Below, in pieces: positions 8,024 to 15,842 of a stretch of 21,226 nucleotides of DNA. The stretch's first letter is position 1; each line of letters opens with the position of its first letter. The notes beneath the pieces were generated by a model that worked only from the letters and a program-made list of their open reading frames with translations, had not been told where the DNA came from and did no database searches. Position numbers and translations under genes: made by a program. Source of the stretch: RGIG7332 sp045580305 (GTDB lineage: Bacteria > Bacillota > Clostridia > Oscillospirales > JAAYXM01); the NCBI GenBank assembly GCA_045580305.1, contig JAZNNQ010000011.1, positions 1 to 21,226 on the forward strand, written 5' to 3'.

Positions 8024-8497
8024 ATGAAGGTAGTAAAATTGTCAGTAAATGATTTATACATTTTGACGGAGTTGTTTGAGTATAATAATGTCGAACAAAT
8101 GGTATCCAAGTGCAGGAATGATATTCAAAATGGTATTATCGATATTTTCGTTTTGTATGATAAAGATGCTTTAATAGGTGAACTTCGCGTAATGTATGAA
8201 CATGAGGATGAAAATTATGCTGTACGAGGCAGACGGGCGTATATGTTTGCATTCAGAGTCCGTAAAGATTTTCAAAATAAAGGATACGGCACATATCTCT
8301 TTAAAACAGTTCTGTCTATATTAAAAGAAAAGGGATATTATGAATTTACCGTTGGTGTGGAAGATGATAACCTTAAAGCAATTCATATGTATCAAGCTTT
8401 GGGATTTAATGAATTTATACTTAGAAAGCAAGAAGAGTATCAGGGCGACGCGTATGAATATAATTTATACCTAAAAAAGCAGGTTCCAAGTTGCTAA
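8024..8497 (+). CDS. GNAT-family N-acetyltransferase
   Basis: A 157-residue protein of the GNAT fold, which transfers an acetyl group from acetyl-CoA to an amine. The acetyl-CoA-binding motif A is visible as the strand FAFRVRKDF followed by QNKGYGTYLF (near residues 85-100). Motif B follows with NLKAIHMYQALGFNE near 125-140. The substrate cannot be told. GGTGG at 8012-8016 sets the ATG. The gene stands alone between two strong terminators. It is clearly richer in A and T and uses AAA, ATA and TTG far more than its neighbours, which suggests recent acquisition. No clear promoter of its own was found in the 41 bases upstream of the start. Confidence 0.85.
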   Translation: MKVVKLSVNDLYILTELFEYNNVEQMVSKCRNDIQNGIIDIFVLYDKDALIGELRVMYEHEDENYAVRGRRAYMFAFRVRKDFQNKGYGTYLFKTVLSILKEKGYYEFTVGVEDDNLKAIHMYQALGFNEFILRKQEEYQGDAYEYNLYLKKQVPSC

Positions 8498-8510
8498 ACT
8501 AAAGGGTATT

Positions 8511-8544
8511 AAAAAGGAGCAAGGTTTTAACCTTGCTCCTTTTT
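8511..8544. terminator. Bidirectional terminator between convergent genes
   Basis: A perfect 14-bp stem (8511-8524 with 8531-8544) with loop TTTTAA has A5 at one end and T5 at the other. It serves the GNAT gene on the plus strand and the oxidoreductase operon on the minus strand, whose last stop codon lies at 8556-8558. Confidence 0.93.
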
Positions 8545-8555
8545 AATTTTTATGT

Positions 8556-9092
8556 TTAGCCCTCGTAATTGTAGCCCATTTCAACAGCCTTGATGTTCTT
8601 TTCTAACATCTCAGCCTTACGAGCGGGAACAACCTTCTTGATAGCCGCGATAATTGACTCAAGCTCAAAGCCGGGGAGCTCGCGGATAACCTTACCCAGC
8701 ATAATCATATTAGCAAGGCCGGTCATACCGTTATCATTAGCCATCTGGGTTGAGGGGATGTAGAATGCCTTAACATCCTCACGCGCTACCTTGCGGGTGA
8801 TAAGGGTGCTGTCGATAAATGCGATACCGTTCGGTAAAATTGCATCCTCGAACTTATCTAAGGACGGTAAGTTCATTGCAATTAAAACCTCAGGATCGTT
8901 AATGATGGGGCAACCGATAGCGTCGTCGCTTACGATAACGCTACAGTTAGCGGTACCGCCGCGCATCTCCGGGCCGTAGGAGGGAAGCCAGCTTACCTGG
9001 TGACCGTCCATCATACCTGCATAAACCATAACCTTACCGGAGAAAAGGATACCCTGACCGCCGAAACCGGCAATAACAATTTCGTGTTTCAT
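8556..9092 (-). CDS. 2-oxoacid:ferredoxin oxidoreductase, gamma subunit
   Basis: The gamma subunit (VorC/KorC type) of a multi-subunit 2-oxoacid:ferredoxin oxidoreductase. The protein has 178 residues, normal for the family. GFGGQGILFSGK at residues 9-20 and SYGPEMRGG near 38-46 are the family hallmarks, the same fold as IorB. Its ATG overlaps the stop codon of the beta subunit by one base (TAATG), so translation is coupled. It is the last gene of a five-gene operon read leftwards and ends at the bidirectional hairpin. The substrate follows that of the alpha subunit. Confidence 0.93.
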   Translation of the reverse strand: MKHEIVIAGFGGQGILFSGKVMVYAGMMDGHQVSWLPSYGPEMRGGTANCSVIVSDDAIGCPIINDPEVLIAMNLPSLDKFEDAILPNGIAFIDSTLITRKVAREDVKAFYIPSTQMANDNGMTGLANMIMLGKVIRELPGFELESIIAAIKKVVPARKAEMLEKNIKAVEMGYNYEG

Positions 9093-9844
9093 TACTTACT
9101 CTCCTCCTCACCGATATCTTTGTAAACGCCGAGGGGGTAGTAGGGAAGCATATTGTTCTCTAACCACTCAAGCGCCTTAACAGGGGAGAGACCCCAGTTG
9201 GTAGGACAGCTGGAAACAACCTCAACAATTGAGAAGCCCTTGCCCTGTGTCTGGTAGGTAAATGCCTTCTTGATAGCCTTCTTGGCAGCATTTACATTTT
9301 TAACATTGTTAACCGCAACACGCTCTGCATATGCAGTACCGGAAAGGGTAGAGAGCATTTCGCAAACGCGTACCGGATAACCGTCAAGATTAACATCACG
9401 ACCAAAAGGTGTGGTCTGAGTAATCTGGTTGGGAAGAGTGGTAGGAGCCATCTGACCGCCGGTCATACCGTAAATCGCATTGTTAACGAAGATAACGGTG
9501 ATGTTCTCGCCTCTTGTTGCTGCGTGAACGGTCTCAGCAGTACCGATAGCAGCGAGGTCACCGTCGCCCTGGTAGGTAAACACGATGTTCTCGGGGAGAG
9601 CACGGCGAAGACCGGTAGCAACAGCCGGTGCACGACCGTGGGGTGCCTCTACCATATCGCACTCAAAATAATTATAAGCAAGAACGCTACAGCCAACGGG
9701 TGCGACGCCAACTGTGCGGTCGGTTAAATTAAGCTCATCTAAGACTTCAGCAACTAAGCGGTGGATAATACCGTGGGTACAACCCGGGCAATAGTGTGTT
9801 GAGACCTTGGATAATGCCTTTGGTCTATCAAATACAACAGCCAT
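9092..9844 (-). CDS. 2-oxoacid:ferredoxin oxidoreductase, beta (TPP-binding) subunit
   Basis: The beta subunit (KorB/VorA type) that binds thiamine pyrophosphate and an [4Fe-4S] cluster. It has 250 residues. CPGC at 19-22 and GC at 51-52 give probable cluster ligands. The Mg/TPP motif begins with GDGD at 93-96 and ends with NNAIYGMTGGQ at 121-131. A strong AGGAGGT ribosome binding site lies before the ATG inside the end of the alpha gene, and the start overlaps that gene's stop by one base. Together with the alpha and gamma subunits and the small ferredoxin it would form the standard four-subunit enzyme that feeds electrons to free ferredoxin. Confidence 0.94.
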   Translation of the reverse strand: MAVVFDRPKALSKVSTHYCPGCTHGIIHRLVAEVLDELNLTDRTVGVAPVGCSVLAYNYFECDMVEAPHGRAPAVATGLRRALPENIVFTYQGDGDLAAIGTAETVHAATRGENITVIFVNNAIYGMTGGQMAPTTLPNQITQTTPFGRDVNLDGYPVRVCEMLSTLSGTAYAERVAVNNVKNVNAAKKAIKKAFTYQTQGKGFSIVEVVSSCPTNWGLSPVKALEWLENNMLPYYPLGVYKDIGEEESK

Positions 9845-10908
9845 TATTTAAGACCTCCTGAAATTTCTTTGATTTTTGCGAGAACCTCATCCGGCTTCAT
9901 AACCATACCGCCTGTGCGGTTGCAAAGGTAAACCGGCTTTGCACAGTCGATAGAGAGTTTGATATCCTCAATCATCTGACCCATGGAAAGCTCAACACTT
10001 AAGAACGCCTTTGCGGTCTTGGAAACCTCTTTTAAGGTATCGGTGGGGAAGGGCCAAAGGGTGATGGGACGAACGATACCAACCTTAATGCCCGCCTCTC
10101 TTGCTGCAAGAACTGCATTCTTCGCAACACGAGCAGCAGCACCGTATGCAACAACAACGATGTCAGCATCCTCGGTCATAAAGCACTCAGCCTTCTGCTC
10201 GGTGGCTTTAATCTTCTCATAGCGCTCGTAACGCTCAAAGTTTGTGCGCTCAAGCTCTTCGGGAACGAGGTAGAGAGAATTTACGATATTTTTCTTGCGC
10301 TCGCCCTTGGTACCGGTGGTAGCCCAGTCCTTGGGAGGAAGCTTACGGCTGCTCTCGGTGGGGAACTCTGCAGGCTCCATCATCTGGCCTAAGATACCGT
10401 CACCTAAAATCATAACCGGCATACGGTAAAGATCAGCCATATCGAATGCATCATATGTAAGGTTAACCATTTCCTGAACGGTGCTGGGTGCAACAACGAT
10501 AACATGGAAGTCACCGTGACCGAGACCGCGGGTAGCCTGGAAATAGTCGGACTGTGACGGCTGAATACCGCCGAGACCCGGTCCGCCGCGCTGAATATTG
10601 ATGATTACAGCGGGAAGATCACTACCTGCAAGGTAAGAAATACCCTCGCTCTTGAGGGAAATTCCCGGGCTGGAGCTGGAGGTGAGTACGCGCTGGCCGG
10701 CAGATGCTGCGCCGAGTACCATATTGATTGCCGCAATCTCACTCTCAGCCTGTAAATATGTACCGCCGCGCTTACGCATATGTTTTGCCATATAAGCGGC
10801 AACCTCAGTCTGAGGGGTAATGGGGTAGCCGAAGAAGAAACGACAGCCGGCACGCATAGCGGCCTCAGCGAGTGCTTCGTTACCCTTCATTAAAACTTTC
10901 TCTGACAT
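9844..10908 (-). CDS. vorB: 2-oxoacid:ferredoxin oxidoreductase, alpha subunit (VorB/KorA type)
   Basis: The alpha subunit of a 2-oxoisovalerate- or 2-oxoglutarate-type ferredoxin oxidoreductase. The N-terminus MSEKVLMKGNEALAEAA with GYPITPQTE and the SSSSPGISLKSEG and RGGPGLGG motifs fit the group usually named VorB (3-methyl-2-oxobutanoate, branched-chain 2-oxoacids). True KorA proteins are close relatives, so the substrate remains an inference. I start at the ATG of 10906-10908 (354 residues): an upstream in-frame start at 10983 would add 25 residues that lie inside the ferredoxin gene and do not match the family, while AAAGGTAGGG sits about nine bases before the chosen ATG. The gap to the ferredoxin gene is 11 bases. 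Confidence 0.9.
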   Translation of the reverse strand: MSEKVLMKGNEALAEAAMRAGCRFFFGYPITPQTEVAAYMAKHMRKRGGTYLQAESEIAAINMVLGAASAGQRVLTSSSSPGISLKSEGISYLAGSDLPAVIINIQRGGPGLGGIQPSQSDYFQATRGLGHGDFHVIVVAPSTVQEMVNLTYDAFDMADLYRMPVMILGDGILGQMMEPAEFPTESSRKLPPKDWATTGTKGERKKNIVNSLYLVPEELERTNFERYERYEKIKATEQKAECFMTEDADIVVVAYGAAARVAKNAVLAAREAGIKVGIVRPITLWPFPTDTLKEVSKTAKAFLSVELSMGQMIEDIKLSIDCAKPVYLCNRTGGMVMKPDEVLAKIKEISGGLK

Positions 10909-10919
10909 GAAATAACGCC

Positions 10920-11126
10920 CTACCTTTCTACTGTGATTACAACATCGGGACACATGGTAGCACACATAGCGCAACCGATACAAGCGTCCTGATTTGTGAT
11001 TTGTGCGGGATTATAGCCCTTTTTGTTAATTCTGTCCTGAGCCATCTCCAAGATGTTCTTCGGGCAAGCATGAACACAAAGTCCACAACCCTTACATTCG
11101 TCTTCACGGAATGTAACTTTTGCCAT
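10920..11126 (-). CDS. 2[4Fe-4S] ferredoxin-type delta subunit of the oxidoreductase
   Basis: A 68-residue bacterial ferredoxin with two cluster motifs, CKGCGLCVHACP near residues 11-22 and CIGCAMCATMCP near 48-59. Its place directly before the alpha subunit is that of the delta (KorD/VorD-like) subunit, which carries electrons from the TPP-site cluster to free ferredoxin. AGGAGGT at 11134-11140 lies six to seven bases before the ATG. The NTPase gene ends 42 bases upstream with no terminator in between, so it belongs to the same transcript. Confidence 0.94.
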   Translation of the reverse strand: MAKVTFREDECKGCGLCVHACPKNILEMAQDRINKKGYNPAQITNQDACIGCAMCATMCPDVVITVER

Positions 11127-11168
11127 AAAAAAGACCTCCTTATGTATGTCTGTTTTTTACTGTATCTT

Positions 11169-11831
11169 TTAAACCTGCCAGATATCCTTTTCCATAATAT
11201 CTATTGCAAAAGGATTTGGCATATTCGGTTTTTCAAGCTTACTGTCATATGTGGTCATCACCAGGGGAAGACCTAAAAGTTTTGAGCACTCCTCAGCAAA
11301 ATCGCGGGTACTCTCAATTATTTTAGTAGTGGTTTCTTTTCCCAAATTGCTGTTATTTACAATGCCTGTAAATTTAACATGGCAGGCATCCTCGATTTCC
11401 TGCTTAATCTCCAACACCTGCTGAGCAGTGCGGGTATCGGGGCGGTATTGATTTATTACCATAAGCATATCGTAGGTAGCGGGATCGGTTAAATACTCCG
11501 AAAAACGACCTAATGCATAAGAACCTCTGTCATCACCGCCCAAATCTATTACCGAGTAGGTATCACTCTTCGCAAAAACCGAGTACGCCTCCGCCGGAAT
11601 TGATGGCAGATCTACATTGGAATTTGCAAAGGGTGAGGATATAAAGCGGATACCCGCTTTAATAAAGTCCTGCTCGCTGTCTTTGGAGCGGAAATAGGGA
11701 TTTACAATATCAAGATCACAAATTGTGCAATCGCGACCCTGCGCCTTGTGGTGGAAAGCGAGGCTTACCGCAAGGTTTGTCTTCCCGCTGCCGTAATGAC
11801 CCGCAAAAATTGTTATCTTTTTAAAGTTCAT
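11169..11831 (-). CDS. P-loop NTPase of the MinD/CobQ-like class, linked to the oxidoreductase operon
   Basis: A 220-residue cytoplasmic P-loop NTPase. The Walker A motif GHYGSGKT is at residues 11-18, a DLDIVNP segment follows near 39-45, and a Walker B-like DLGGDD is near 97-102. The signature lysine of ParA/MinD proteins (KGGxGK) is missing, so it is a relative rather than a true MinD. It is the first gene of the oxidoreductase operon, with a promoter and AGGAGG (11842-11847) upstream. The steady co-location suggests a helper role such as cluster or cofactor assembly or regulation, but this is inference; no specific function is known to me. Confidence 0.82.
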   Translation of the reverse strand: MNFKKITIFAGHYGSGKTNLAVSLAFHHKAQGRDCTICDLDIVNPYFRSKDSEQDFIKAGIRFISSPFANSNVDLPSIPAEAYSVFAKSDTYSVIDLGGDDRGSYALGRFSEYLTDPATYDMLMVINQYRPDTRTAQQVLEIKQEIEDACHVKFTGIVNNSNLGKETTTKIIESTRDFAEECSKLLGLPLVMTTYDSKLEKPNMPNPFAIDIMEKDIWQV

Positions 11832-11867
11832 TAAAACAGCGCCTCCTTGCCTTGTGGATTACTCTTT

Positions 11868-11896
11868 ATTTTATCACTTATTTCGACAATTGACAA
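11868..11896 (-). promoter_or_regulatory. Promoter of the NTPase-ferredoxin-oxidoreductase operon
   Basis: On the minus strand TTGTCA (11891-11896) and TAAAAT (11868-11873) are separated by exactly 17 bases and lie about 37 bases before the NTPase start codon. This is close to the sigma-A consensus. The 60 bases further upstream (11898-11960) hold no gene and no clear motif. Confidence 0.75.
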
Positions 11897-11960
11897 GAGA
11901 AAATCCCCTGCAATTAATAGAAAAAATGGCAATTTTGCCCCGCTCTTTTGTTATCATTGT

Positions 11961-11992
11961 AAAAAAACGCCTCTGCCATAAAGGCAGAGGCG
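11961..11992 (-). terminator. Terminator of the amino acid ABC importer operon
   Basis: On the minus strand a perfect 10-bp GC-rich stem (11983-11992 with 11968-11977) with a five-base loop is followed by seven T. It lies 12 bases past the stop codon of the ATPase gene. Confidence 0.93.
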
Positions 11993-12003
11993 AAAAATAT
12001 CGT

Positions 12004-12786
12004 TTACTTTTGGAAGTTTCCAAGGAAAGTGCGGATACGCTCGTTCTGTGAATTTACAAGAACCTCCTCGGGATTGCCGTCGGCTAAGACCACACCTTCG
12101 TCCATAAAGATAACGCGGTCGGAAACATCCTTTGCAAAGTTCATCTCGTGAGTAACGATCACCATTGTCATATTGGTATCCGCAAGCTCGCGAATAACCT
12201 TTAAGACCTCAAAGGTAAGTTCCGGGTCAAGTGCCGATGTTGGCTCGTCAAAGAAGAGTACCTTGGGGGACAGCGCAAGAGCACGGGCTATTGCCACACG
12301 CTGCTGCTGACCGCCGGAAAGTTCACAAGGATAATTCTTTTCCTTATCGGAAAGGCCAACTCGCGCAAGAAGCGCGTGTGCCTGCTCTAAAAGTTCCTCT
12401 TGAATTTGCTTTTTATTGGTACGGTAGTCTTCCCGTTCCTTTGCAAGAAGAGAGGGCGCCAGCATTACATTATCAAGAGCAGAATACTGTGGGAACAGAT
12501 TAAAGGATTGAAATACCAGACCGCAGGAAAGCTGCCAACGGCGCTGGTCCTCTTTGGAAGGTTTCTTCTGCCGCTCTGAGTTGTAAACCTCGTCACCTGC
12601 AACTATAATTTTACCGCTTGTGGGAACCTCAAGTGCATTAAGACAGCGGAGAAGGGTGGTTTTACCACTACCGGAGGAGCCGATGATAGACAGCACCTCG
12701 CCCTGCTCCATGGAAAAGTTAATACCGCGAAGCACCTCGGTTTTTCCAAAGCTTTTACATAGATTATTAACTTCTAAAATAGCCAT
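12004..12786 (-). CDS. Polar amino acid ABC importer, ATP-binding protein
   Basis: The ATPase of a polar amino acid uptake (PAAT, GlnQ/HisP-like) ABC importer, 260 residues. Walker A GSSGSGKT is at 36-43, the Q-loop in VFQSFNLFP near 91-99, the signature LSGGQ at 156-160, Walker B VLFFDEP at 176-182 and the switch histidine in VTHEM shortly after. About 15 residues between the Walker A strand and the Q-loop are an insert, which many members of this family have. It is the last gene of a three-gene operon; its ribosome binding site lies in the end of the permease gene, seven bases away. The exact amino acid carried cannot be read from the ATPase. Confidence 0.95.
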   Translation of the reverse strand: MAILEVNNLCKSFGKTEVLRGINFSMEQGEVLSIIGSSGSGKTTLLRCLNALEVPTSGKIIVAGDEVYNSERQKKPSKEDQRRWQLSCGLVFQSFNLFPQYSALDNVMLAPSLLAKEREDYRTNKKQIQEELLEQAHALLARVGLSDKEKNYPCELSGGQQQRVAIARALALSPKVLFFDEPTSALDPELTFEVLKVIRELADTNMTMVIVTHEMNFAKDVSDRVIFMDEGVVLADGNPEEVLVNSQNERIRTFLGNFQK

Positions 12787-12793
12787 AGTTCTA

Positions 12794-13504
12794 TCAACCT
12801 TTATAATAATCTAATTTTTTCTCAAGCCAACCGAAGAATAGTGTGAGCGCGCCGTTAAATACAAGGAAGTAGATACCGGTTGAGAAAAGCGGAGTGATAA
12901 GACCCTGCTTTGTAAAACGCTCGGCGCACATAATGATCTCGGTAACCGCAACAACGCGGGCAAGGGAAGTATCCTTTACAAGGGTAATGATTTCATTGCC
13001 CATGGGCGGGATAATTCGCTTTACAACCTGAGGTAAAACAACACGGAAGAACGCCTGGGATTTTTTCATACCCAGAACCTGGCATGCTTCGTGCTGACCT
13101 TTCGGGATACCCTCGATGCCGCCACGGAAAATCTCGGAAAAATATGCCGCATAATTTATACCGAAAGCGATAAATACGGCAAGCTCGCGCTGGCGCAGGG
13201 GCATATCAAAAAGCAGTCCCGGCGCGTATAATACCACAAAAATTTGGAGCATCAGGGGAGTACCCCTGATGATCCAAACGAAAGTGCGAGATATCCATCT
13301 TATGGGAGCGAATTTCGCAATTGCTCTAAGTATTTTGTTGGTGCTTATCCGCTCTAAAAATTTAAGAGGTCTGAACTTCGACATAGAGCCGAAGGATATT
13401 ATAAGACCAAGCGGTATAGCGGTAATCAGCGTAACCGCAAAAATCATGCAGTTTAAGCCGAAGCCTTCAGTCAATGACTGAAAAACCACTTCAAAAGTTG
13501 ACAT
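12794..13504 (-). CDS. Polar amino acid ABC importer, permease
   Basis: A 236-residue inner-membrane permease of the HisM/GlnP family. Several hydrophobic helices are visible (around residues 14-38, 68-98, 105-125 and near the C-terminus). The typical cytoplasmic EAA loop is present as GQHEACQVLGMKKSQAFFRVVLPQ, which docks on the ATPase. Only one permease gene is present, so a homodimer is likely. AGGCGG at 13515-13520 lies ten bases before the ATG, and the substrate-binding lipoprotein gene ends 20 bases upstream, so the order is binding protein, permease, ATPase. Confidence 0.95.
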   Translation of the reverse strand: MSTFEVVFQSLTEGFGLNCMIFAVTLITAIPLGLIISFGSMSKFRPLKFLERISTNKILRAIAKFAPIRWISRTFVWIIRGTPLMLQIFVVLYAPGLLFDMPLRQRELAVFIAFGINYAAYFSEIFRGGIEGIPKGQHEACQVLGMKKSQAFFRVVLPQVVKRIIPPMGNEIITLVKDTSLARVVAVTEIIMCAERFTKQGLITPLFSTGIYFLVFNGALTLFFGWLEKKLDYYKG

Positions 13505-13524
13505 ATGTAATATTCCGCCTTTGA

Positions 13525-14322
13525 TTACTTAATGAGAAGGTTCTCGAGCTTGTAGTTCTTAGCGATGGTGTCTAAAGTACCGTCAGCGATGAGAGCAGCG
13601 ATAGCGTCGTTAACAGCAGCTGCTGTGTCGCTACCCTTGCGGAATGCGATACCGTATTCCTCGGGTGAGAACTCAAGAGCCTCAACAGCAACTAAATCAG
13701 CAAAGTCAGTGCCTTCGCCGATAGAACCGATAGAGGTTACATAGTCAACGATAGCAACATCGGAAGTGCCTGCCTTAACATCCATAAGAGCCTTAGCCAT
13801 GGAGTCAACCGGAGTGAAGGTAGCATCCTTGAAGAACTCGTTAGCACCTGCAAGCTCCTCACCTGCACTACCTGCCTCAGCAACAACGGTAGCACCTGCA
13901 ACGGAAGTTGTGAACTTCTCAAGGTTTTCAGCCTTAACAACCATTACCTGACGGTTCTTCATGTAGGGGGTGGAGATCTCCATATTTGCCTTTCTCTCGT
14001 CGGTAATTGTCATACCGTTCCAGATACAGTCAATGTTCTTAGCATTAAGCTCGATCTCCTTGGAGTTCCAGTCGATCTCAACGAACTTGGGGGTAACACC
14101 GAGCTTTTCACAAACAGCCTTAGCAAACTCGGTCTCGAAACCGATAAGGGTGTTGCTGTCATCGTAGTAGTTCATGGGAGCAAAAAGGGTCATACCGATG
14201 ACCATTTCACCCTTGCCGGTGATGTAGGAAAGGTCGCCGTCAGCAGCGGTGTCAGCACCACAGCCTGCGAATAAGGTTGCGCACATTGCAACACAAAGGA
14301 TAAGAGATAAGATTTTTTTCAT
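13525..14322 (-). CDS. Polar amino acid ABC importer, substrate-binding lipoprotein
   Basis: A family 3 (SBP_bac_3) amino acid-binding protein, 265 residues. The signal peptide MKKILSLILC... ends in a lipobox FAGC with the modified Cys at residue 21, so the mature protein is held on the outer face of the membrane. The conserved GFETEFAKAVCEKLG and NGMTITDERK segments mark the ligand-binding fold. I take the ATG at 14320-14322: AGGAGG (14331-14336) sits eight bases before it, and an upstream in-frame start at 14355 would put extra charged residues before the signal peptide. The acidic, alanine-rich mature part and AAG-rich codon use suggest high expression. Confidence 0.95.
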   Translation of the reverse strand: MKKILSLILCVAMCATLFAGCGADTAADGDLSYITGKGEMVIGMTLFAPMNYYDDSNTLIGFETEFAKAVCEKLGVTPKFVEIDWNSKEIELNAKNIDCIWNGMTITDERKANMEISTPYMKNRQVMVVKAENLEKFTTSVAGATVVAEAGSAGEELAGANEFFKDATFTPVDSMAKALMDVKAGTSDVAIVDYVTSIGSIGEGTDFADLVAVEALEFSPEEYGIAFRKGSDTAAAVNDAIAALIADGTLDTIAKNYKLENLLIK

Positions 14323-14355
14323 TTTAAATTCCTCCTGAAAAAATAGTGTAAACAC

Positions 14356-14361
14356 AGTATA
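14356..14361 (-). promoter_or_regulatory. Extended -10 promoter of the amino acid importer operon
   Basis: On the minus strand TGTTATACT gives an extended -10 (TGnTATACT; core 14356-14361). The matching -35 (TTCCAA with 17-base spacing) is poor, as is common with extended -10 promoters. The transcript start would be about 25-30 bases upstream of the start codon. Confidence 0.55.
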
Positions 14362-14477
14362 ACACGACTTTTTTTATTTTGGAAGTCTTTTTTCAAAATT
14401 TTACTTTATTTTTTTAGCAAATTAAAGTATTATAGTGTTAAGAGGCTAAAAAACCGGCTCCGAGGAGATGAAATAAA

Positions 14478-15716
14478 ATGAAAAAAATGCTTGCAATCCT
14501 TTTAGTTGCAATGCTTTCACTGTGTTCCTGCAGCGAACAGGAACAAGAAATAACGAAAATAACGGTTATGACCGAGGGCGAGACCCTTTACTGGAACGAA
14601 ATTAAAATAGACAATGTGGAGATCCGCGTTGAGATAGTACCGCAGGGCACCATTGCGGAAAAGGTGCTGAACGCCGAAAAAAAGCCGGACATTGTATATC
14701 TTAAATCAAAAGAGGATATGGAAAAACTATCTACCGTGCTGAAGGATATAAGCGATTTGGAGCTTGACGGCTATGACAGGGCGAAATTCGCCTGCAGCGA
14801 TTACGACGAGACCGAAAGGCGACACGCATCTTCAACGGGTGAGCACTATGTGCTGCCGGATTACACGGCAAATCGCAACGGTGTGGAGCGGGCATGGCTT
14901 TATCGTGCGGATATTTTTCAAGCTGCAGGCATTACACCGCCCGAAACTATGAGTGAGCTTGCGGCGGCTTGTACAAAACTGAAGGGTGAATACCCTGAAA
15001 GCACCCCACTTGTTATCCGCGACGGTTACTACGGCCTTGACCTGCTTGCGCCCGCGTGGAAAAACAATGCATCCCTGGGCGCATATTACGATTTTGATGA
15101 GGAAAAGTGGTGCTATGGCTTAAATGAGCCTTGGGCGGGCAATTTTGTGTCCTACTGGTCGACTATGGTTCAAAGCGGTCTTGTTCCGCAGAATTATCTC
15201 ACTATGACCGCCTCAGAGGTCGATGCGCTTATCAAGTCAGGCAGTGCCTTTATCGTGCCCGATTATGTGTGGCGACTTGAAGAATACAATAAAAGAGGGG
15301 AGATATGGCGCATTATGGCGGCGCCCCGCGCGGATATTGAAGGCGGGCAGAATAAGATCGCAAAGCGGGAGGGCGCCTTCGCGGGCGTTGCGATTTGCAA
15401 TGAGGGCGAGGCCACCCTTGAGGTCGTAAATATGTTCTTCTTAAATTCCTGCCTGCGAGATGTGCCAAAGGCTGACCCTGTGCGCCTCGCGCAGATATAT
15501 ACCGAAAACAATATAAATCCCGCCAGATATATACCAACTATCAATACTCAGGAGAAAAAGCGAATCAATACCCATCTGGAGGGAATGCTCCCCGCGTTTT
15601 TGACGGGCGAAATTCCGATGACCCGCTGGGCGAGCTTCGCCGCACAGCTTGAGGATGTCGGGTTAAAGGAGTTTCTGAGCCAATACAAAAGGGCATACAA
15701 TTCTGCCAAAAAGTAG
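14478..15716 (+). CDS. Extracellular solute-binding lipoprotein, family 1 (orphan)
   Basis: A 412-residue exported lipoprotein. The signal peptide (MKKMLAILLVAMLSLCSC) has a lipobox LCSC with the modified cysteine at residue 18. The body resembles carbohydrate-type family 1 binding proteins: RADIFQAAGITPPETMSELAAA is the usual lobe-1 segment, and aromatic-rich segments such as YYGLDLLAPAWKN are also typical. No permease or ATPase of the sugar type lies nearby, so its transporter must be elsewhere or it acts as a sensor. GAGGAG at 14462-14467 precedes the ATG. It diverges from the amino acid importer; a possible -10 (TATTAT or TATAGT, about 14428-14436) has no good -35. The ligand is unknown. 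Confidence 0.85.
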   Translation: MKKMLAILLVAMLSLCSCSEQEQEITKITVMTEGETLYWNEIKIDNVEIRVEIVPQGTIAEKVLNAEKKPDIVYLKSKEDMEKLSTVLKDISDLELDGYDRAKFACSDYDETERRHASSTGEHYVLPDYTANRNGVERAWLYRADIFQAAGITPPETMSELAAACTKLKGEYPESTPLVIRDGYYGLDLLAPAWKNNASLGAYYDFDEEKWCYGLNEPWAGNFVSYWSTMVQSGLVPQNYLTMTASEVDALIKSGSAFIVPDYVWRLEEYNKRGEIWRIMAAPRADIEGGQNKIAKREGAFAGVAICNEGEATLEVVNMFFLNSCLRDVPKADPVRLAQIYTENNINPARYIPTINTQEKKRINTHLEGMLPAFLTGEIPMTRWASFAAQLEDVGLKEFLSQYKRAYNSAKK

Positions 15717-15739
15717 TTAAAATATGCCGTAAAAAAGAC

Positions 15740-15768
15740 TTGTGTTGCACGATTATGTATGATATAAT
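15740..15768 (+). promoter_or_regulatory. Extended -10 promoter of the seven-gene stalk/PqqD/ABC operon
   Basis: TATAAT (15763-15768) preceded by TGA gives an extended -10, TGATATAAT. TTGTGT at 15740-15745 is a modest -35 with 17-base spacing. The expected start near 15775 leaves a leader of about 65 bases before the stalk-protein gene. No terminator was found between 15717 and this site, so the orphan lipoprotein transcript may run into the operon. Confidence 0.7.
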
Positions 15769-15842
15769 ATACTATATATAAATGTATGTTGCTCCCGATA
15801 TGCGGGTGTAAGAACGATACAAGACGAAAGGAAGCGTTTTTT

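Noticed and set aside
10909..10983. Upstream start for the vorB gene
   Set aside because: The added 25 residues overlap the ferredoxin gene, do not look like the family N-terminus, and a good ribosome binding site precedes the internal ATG.
11890..11918. Plus-strand TTGACA with ATTAAT at 17 bases
   Set aside because: The -10 is weak, no plus-strand gene follows, and the same bases form the better-placed minus-strand promoter.
11928..11940. Palindrome GGCAATTTTGCC as a possible terminator
   Set aside because: The stem has only five pairs with a two-base loop, too small to form a stable hairpin; the real terminator lies at 11961-11992.
14366..14387. Inverted repeat GACTT...AAGTC upstream of the amino acid importer
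   Set aside because: Only five bases per arm in very T-rich DNA, likely by chance.
15786..15842. Upstream ATG for the stalk protein, or a Cys-containing small peptide read from it
   Set aside because: The extension is in frame with the signal peptide and would sit ahead of it; the ribosome binding site AAAGGAAG fits only the ATG at 15843. I found no convincing precursor peptide here.
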